NCBI RefSeq assembly: GCF_000170895.1
Contig: NZ_ABCS01000003.1
Span: 1 to 64,000, forward strand
Source of the DNA: Plesiocystis pacifica SIR-1
Lineage (GTDB): Bacteria > Myxococcota_A > Polyangia > Nannocystales > Nannocystaceae
Direction of reading: 5' to 3'
DNA: 64,000 nt
Both the position numbers and the translations under genes were made by a program. A model generated the notes under the pieces. That model did no database searches and was not told where the DNA came from. It saw nothing but the letters and a program-made list of their open reading frames with translations. Positions 60,860 to 64,000 of this stretch are shown here, in pieces. Every line of letters begins with the position of its first letter. Positions within the stretch are counted from its first letter, which is position 1.

Positions 60860-61423
60860 ATGAAGGCCGATTCCATGCCGCATACAGCACAGCACCTCGC
60901 CACCATCTCGCGCACCAACTGGCCCAAGCTCAAGCGCTTCTTCCGGGCCAAGGTCGCCGAGCCCGACTGCTACGACCTCACCCAGGACACGCTCCTGGCC
61001 TTCGTGCGCACCGACCCTCAGCGCATCGCTCGGCCGGAGGCCTACCTGTGGACCATCGCCCGCAACAAGCTGATCGACTACTACAAGCGCAAGCGACCCA
61101 CCGAGGTGTTCGAGTCCTCGCGGGTGAGCATCGCGGAGGTGTTCGGGGACGCGCGGGGCATCAGCACCCAGCTGGACCAGAGCCGCCGGCTGACCGCCGC
61201 GCTCCAGCGCCTGCCCGTGGATGAGCAGATCGTGTTCGAGCTTCGCTTCGGTGAGGAGCTCGGCCTGGCGGAGGTCGCCGAGGCGGTGGGCGTCAGCTTG
61301 GCGACGGTCAAGCGGATGATCAACCGGGCTCGCGCCTCGCTCCAGGCGACGCTCAACGAGGCCGAATTCAGGAGCATGCGCGCAGACGAGGCCGCCGTCG
61401 TCCACGCCTACCGGCGCGAGTGA
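60860..61423 (+). CDS. ECF RNA polymerase sigma factor linked to TIR-CHAT
   Basis: 187 aa from ATG 60860. Region 2 includes 'LKRFFRAKVAEPDCYDLTQD', 'TLLAFVRTDPQRIARPEAYL' and 'WTIARNKLIDYYKRKRP'. Region 4 is 'LQRLPVDEQIVFELRFGEEL' with helix-turn-helix 'LAEVAEAVGVSLATVKRMIN'. It belongs to a different ECF group from the two cassette sigma factors (ordinary LATVKRMINRA region 4). No anti-sigma gene is adjacent. The 88-bp upstream gap is locally AT-rich (CAAAAAAGTTTC). The TIR-CHAT gene follows after 86 bp on the same strand and is a likely target or partner. Confidence 0.93.
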   Translation: MKADSMPHTAQHLATISRTNWPKLKRFFRAKVAEPDCYDLTQDTLLAFVRTDPQRIARPEAYLWTIARNKLIDYYKRKRPTEVFESSRVSIAEVFGDARGISTQLDQSRRLTAALQRLPVDEQIVFELRFGEELGLAEVAEAVGVSLATVKRMINRARASLQATLNEAEFRSMRADEAAVVHAYRRE

Positions 61424-61509
61424 GCCCGATTCAATCCCGATAGTTCCTCCTGCCAATCTCGACTCCCCGAACTCGGCCGCGCCCGCGTGCGACCCGAGCC
61501 CCCCTCGTC

Positions 61510-62544
61510 ATGCCTGCTCGACCCGACGCTCATCCCATTCACCGACTCATCTCCCCTCCTCCCGTCGTCAACATTGCCTACTGCAACGACGATGTGCAGC
61601 TCTACCAGCGCGTTCGTCAGCGCCTCGCACCCCTCCAGCGCGCGCATCAGCTGTGCGTGACTCGACTCTTGCAGACCAACGGCAGCCGGATCGCTACCCT
61701 CAAGGCGCGGGCGATGCTGTCGGCCGCGGGGCTCTACATGCCCTTGTTGAGCCCGGCCTTCGTGGCCTCGAAGGCTCGTCGCGCGCAGCTCGAGTTCGCG
61801 GCCGGGCTCGCCCGGCAGGGGCGACTGCAGATCGTCCCAATCCTCGCGGGCCCCTTGGACCTCGCCTCGACGCCCCTCGCTGGCTTTCGGGCCGTGGGCG
61901 AGAGCGGGGTGGGCGGGCTCAGTCCGATGTTCGGGCGGCGCGGGGGAGCGGCGACGAGGGGGGCGAGCCGGCGATCGAGCTCGGCCGTTCGTCGGGTGCT
62001 CTACGCCATGAGCGGCCCCTCGGGGTGGGACCCGCTCTCGCTCGGAGCCGAGCAGCGCGGCGTCCGAGAGGCGACCCGTGGGTCGAGCCTCGAGATCGAC
62101 TTTCGCCCCAGCGTGACCCTCGGCGAGCTCCACGACGAGCTGTTGTCGGAGCGCCTGGACGTGCTGCACTTCTCCGGCCACTTCGACGAACGCCGCTTGA
62201 TCATGAGCGACGGCGGGGGCGAGCCCCGAGCCATCGCCCTGGACGCGTTCTTCAACCTCGTCCGCGGTCGCGTCCGCGTGCTGGTGTTGAGCGCCTGCGA
62301 CACCGCCTCGATGGCCCGCGGCGCCCGCGGGATCGACTACATCGTGGCGATGGACGGGCCGGTGGAGGACCTCGCCGCCGTCGAGTTCTCTCGCTTCTTC
62401 TACCGCAGCCTCGGTCGCAACCTGGGCATCGAGGCGGCCTACGAAGATGGCTTGAACGGGGCCCTGGCCGTGGGCGGGCGCCGCATTCGTCCGGTCTTGT
62501 TCAGCCCCGACGGCTCCGTCCGCGGGCCGGCGGCGTTCAACTGA
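61510..62544 (+). CDS. TIR-CHAT fusion protein (TIR domain plus caspase-like CHAT protease)
   Basis: 344 aa. Residues 19-130 look like a TIR domain: 'VNIAYCNDDVQLYQRVRQRL' (strand A and helix A), 'ARAMLSAAGLYMPLLSPAFV', then 'RRAQLEFAAGL', whose E95 fits the catalytic Glu of NAD-cleaving TIRs, then 'IVPILAGPLDL'. Residues 160-335 are a CHAT domain: 'LHFSGHFDERRLIMSD' with catalytic H224, 'VLVLSACDTASMA' with catalytic C263, and 'IDYIVAMDGPVEDLAAVEFS' leading to 'RFFYRSLG'. Both nucleophile and His are retained. CHAT proteases and TIR domains are effectors of bacterial conflict and cell-death systems. No export signal. It converges on tmcA with an 8-bp overlap. Confidence 0.82.
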   Translation: MPARPDAHPIHRLISPPPVVNIAYCNDDVQLYQRVRQRLAPLQRAHQLCVTRLLQTNGSRIATLKARAMLSAAGLYMPLLSPAFVASKARRAQLEFAAGLARQGRLQIVPILAGPLDLASTPLAGFRAVGESGVGGLSPMFGRRGGAATRGASRRSSSAVRRVLYAMSGPSGWDPLSLGAEQRGVREATRGSSLEIDFRPSVTLGELHDELLSERLDVLHFSGHFDERRLIMSDGGGEPRAIALDAFFNLVRGRVRVLVLSACDTASMARGARGIDYIVAMDGPVEDLAAVEFSRFFYRSLGRNLGIEAAYEDGLNGALAVGGRRIRPVLFSPDGSVRGPAAFN

Positions 62545-64000
62545 TGGCATCGGCGGACACCAGGGCCCGAAAGGCCCTCCGGAGCGCGCGCATGGTCGCG
62601 GGCAAGCTGTCGAGATCTGCGGCCGCTCGGGCGTCGCTCCAGCTGCGCAGCGCGAGGGCTCGAGTCTCGACGACCCGGCGCAGCGAGGGCTCGAGCGCGG
62701 CGAGGCGGGGCTGGACCTCGGGCAGGGCGAGGTAGGCCCGCAGCGCGGTGGCGCGAGACTCGAAGGTGCGCGGCCCGTGGGCGTAGCCGCGGGCGGCGCG
62801 GCGAGCTTGGGCGGGAGTCGGCGGGGCGTCGTCGAGGGGGAGGTCGAGGCCCGCGGACAGGGCGGCGACCAGCTCGGGCTCGAGGGGGAGGCCGTCGTCG
62901 GCGGCGAGCAGCTGCAGCTGCACGGCGAGCTCGCTCGCCAGCTCGCGGCGCAGCCCGTCGACGAGGGCTCGCGCGCGGTCGGACAGCGGGCGCAGCATCA
63001 TCACCGAGGGCTCCCCCGCCCGCGCGCCCCTGGACGCGCTCACGCGCACGAGCCGGTAGCCGAGGCTGCGGCGAAAGGCGAGCAGGCCCGGGGTGGCGCC
63101 GAACAGGGTGCCGAACAGCTCGACGGAGGGCGGGGCGTGGCGGTGGACGTGCTCGACGAGGGCCGTGGCGAGGCCGCGACGACGCAGCCGGGGGTGGACG
63201 GCGATCCGGACGCTGCGGCGCATGTCGAGCTCGCCGGCCGCGGTGCGCCCGAGGTGCGCGACGAGGGTGTCCGGGAGGGCGTGGGCGCGCAGCCGCGTCT
63301 TGCCCTGGGCCGCGGCCTCGCACAGCTCGGGGGGCAGGGAGCCCTCGCGGGCGACGAGGGTCGCGGCGACGACGTGGCCGTCGAGCAGGCCGGCGTGCAG
63401 CTCGAGGTTGGGGGCGTCGAGCAGGCGCTCGAGGTCCCCGGGGGTGGTCCGGTAGTGGGCGTGGACGAGCAGGCCAAAGAGCTCGCGCAGGCGGGGGCGG
63501 TCGGCCGCGAGGGCGTCGCGGTCCACGGCCTCGAAGCGCAAGCGGGCGAGCTCGGGGGCGGCCTCGAGGCGGGCAGGCTCGGCGTCGAGGAGCAAGGCCT
63601 CGAACACGGCCCGCTCGACGGGGTCGCCGGCGGCCCAGCGGATCGGGGCGTTCAGCTCGAAGCGCGCCACCGGCCCGCGGCCCTCGAGCCAGCTCAAAAA
63701 GCGCAGGCCGAAGCCGCGGCCCGTGCCCTCGTAGCCGTGGGTGGTGGTCGCAAAGGCGAGGTGGGCCTCGGGGTGGCGCAGGACCAGGCGGCGCAGGAAG
63801 GGGACGGGGAGCTGGGCGGCCTCGTCGACGACGATCGTGTCGAAGCGGGGGGCGTCCTCGGCGAGGAGCTCGAGCATGGGCACGAAGGGCGCCCGCGGCC
63901 CGGCGAAGCGTCGCAGCTCGACGACGGCTCGCTCCGAGCCGGCCGTGATCGCGAGCGAACCCTGCCCGGTCCGTCCGGCGAGGGCGAGGCCGAGGGCGCT
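62537..64000 (-). CDS. tmcA: tRNA(Met) cytidine acetyltransferase-like protein (partial, cut by right edge)
   Basis: The frame is open from the right edge to TGA at 62537 (about 487 codons; the N-terminal domain and Walker A are off the window). Diagnostic TmcA segments: 'TIVVDEAAQLPVPFLRRLV' (Walker B helicase part), 'FATTTHGYEGTGRGFGLRFL', 'LNAPIRWAAGDPVERAVFEA', 'LFGLLVHAHYRTTPGDLERL', and a GNAT acetyltransferase 'SVRIAVHPRLRRRGLATALV'. TmcA uses ATP and acetyl-CoA to form N4-acetylcytidine at the wobble base of elongator tRNA-Met. The last 100-170 residues are duplicated in decayed form at 58313-58525. Confidence 0.92.
   Translation of the reverse strand, partial: SALGLALAGRTGQGSLAITAGSERAVVELRRFAGPRAPFVPMLELLAEDAPRFDTIVVDEAAQLPVPFLRRLVLRHPEAHLAFATTTHGYEGTGRGFGLRFLSWLEGRGPVARFELNAPIRWAAGDPVERAVFEALLLDAEPARLEAAPELARLRFEAVDRDALAADRPRLRELFGLLVHAHYRTTPGDLERLLDAPNLELHAGLLDGHVVAATLVAREGSLPPELCEAAAQGKTRLRAHALPDTLVAHLGRTAAGELDMRRSVRIAVHPRLRRRGLATALVEHVHRHAPPSVELFGTLFGATPGLLAFRRSLGYRLVRVSASRGARAGEPSVMMLRPLSDRARALVDGLRRELASELAVQLQLLAADDGLPLEPELVAALSAGLDLPLDDAPPTPAQARRAARGYAHGPRTFESRATALRAYLALPEVQPRLAALEPSLRRVVETRALALRSWSDARAAADLDSLPATMRALRRAFRALVSADAIS

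Noticed and set aside
58630..62544. Type III-E CRISPR-like (gRAMP-CHAT) system
   Set aside because: A CHAT protease and a sigma factor are present, but there is no Cas7-11-like protein, no CRISPR array and no TPR part on the CHAT protein.

Overview
The window is very GC-rich chromosomal DNA from a bacterium that looks like a myxobacterium (Myxococcota), most probably of the Nannocystaceae type (Nannocystis, Plesiocystis, Enhygromyxa). This placement is inference. It rests on three Hanks-type Ser/Thr kinases with varied C-terminal modules, many lipoproteins with Thr/Glu/Asp/Ser-rich linkers after the lipobox, a CGDG...CDD repeat (DUF4215-like) surface protein, a C-terminal Cys-x-Cys/transmembrane/Arg tail of MYXO-CTERM style, and abundant ECF-type sigma factors. 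No rRNA, tRNA or CRISPR array was seen.

Layout. 1-5.9 kb is housekeeping: an M16-like protein cut by the left edge, enolase, homoserine dehydrogenase with a coupled thioesterase, and class II fructose bisphosphatase. 6.0-8.4 kb is a four-gene overlapping operon: ECF-like sigma factor, single-span anti-sigma-like protein, TPR-like lipoprotein and eight-cysteine lipoprotein. 8.9-16.2 kb has a TolC-like protein, a MerC-like protein, a sterol desaturase-like hydroxylase, a DUF2071 protein and a UbiA / frameshifted gene / cobalamin-binding-type operon. 16.3-25.9 kb carries an amidohydrolase pair, several lipoproteins, a kinase-TerB fusion and a GFA protein. 26-31 kb has Lon, a membrane protein and a HAD phosphatase.

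31.0-34.6 kb repeats the 6-8.4 kb operon in the same gene order, with two eight-cysteine lipoproteins instead of one. 34.6-51.7 kb holds an active M16 peptidase, two rRNA pseudouridine synthases, adenosine deaminase, NhaC antiporter, a DUF255 thioredoxin-like protein, a DJ-1/monooxygenase-like pair with a LysR gene, and a class III adenylate cyclase. An IS110-family element follows (51.7-53.1 kb). Then come a VOC protein, a DUF2330/AgmX-like protein with a MYXO-CTERM-like tail, and a membrane kinase.

58.3-62.5 kb looks like an inserted island: a sensor kinase, an ECF sigma factor and a TIR-CHAT fusion (a TIR domain joined to a caspase-like CHAT protease). It is flanked by a decayed partial copy and the intact 3' end of a tmcA-like tRNA acetyltransferase gene, in direct orientation.

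Most striking observations: (1) two paralogous sigma / anti-sigma / TPR / Cys8-lipoprotein operons whose lipoproteins share one exact cysteine spacing; (2) the TIR-CHAT gene next to an ECF sigma factor and kinase between tmcA repeats; (3) a dispersed intergenic repeat (four copies) with conserved hairpins, three copies of which lie between convergent genes and supply the TGA stop codon of the minus-strand gene; (4) several genes with a TANNNT box 6-8 nt before the start codon, suggesting leaderless transcripts.
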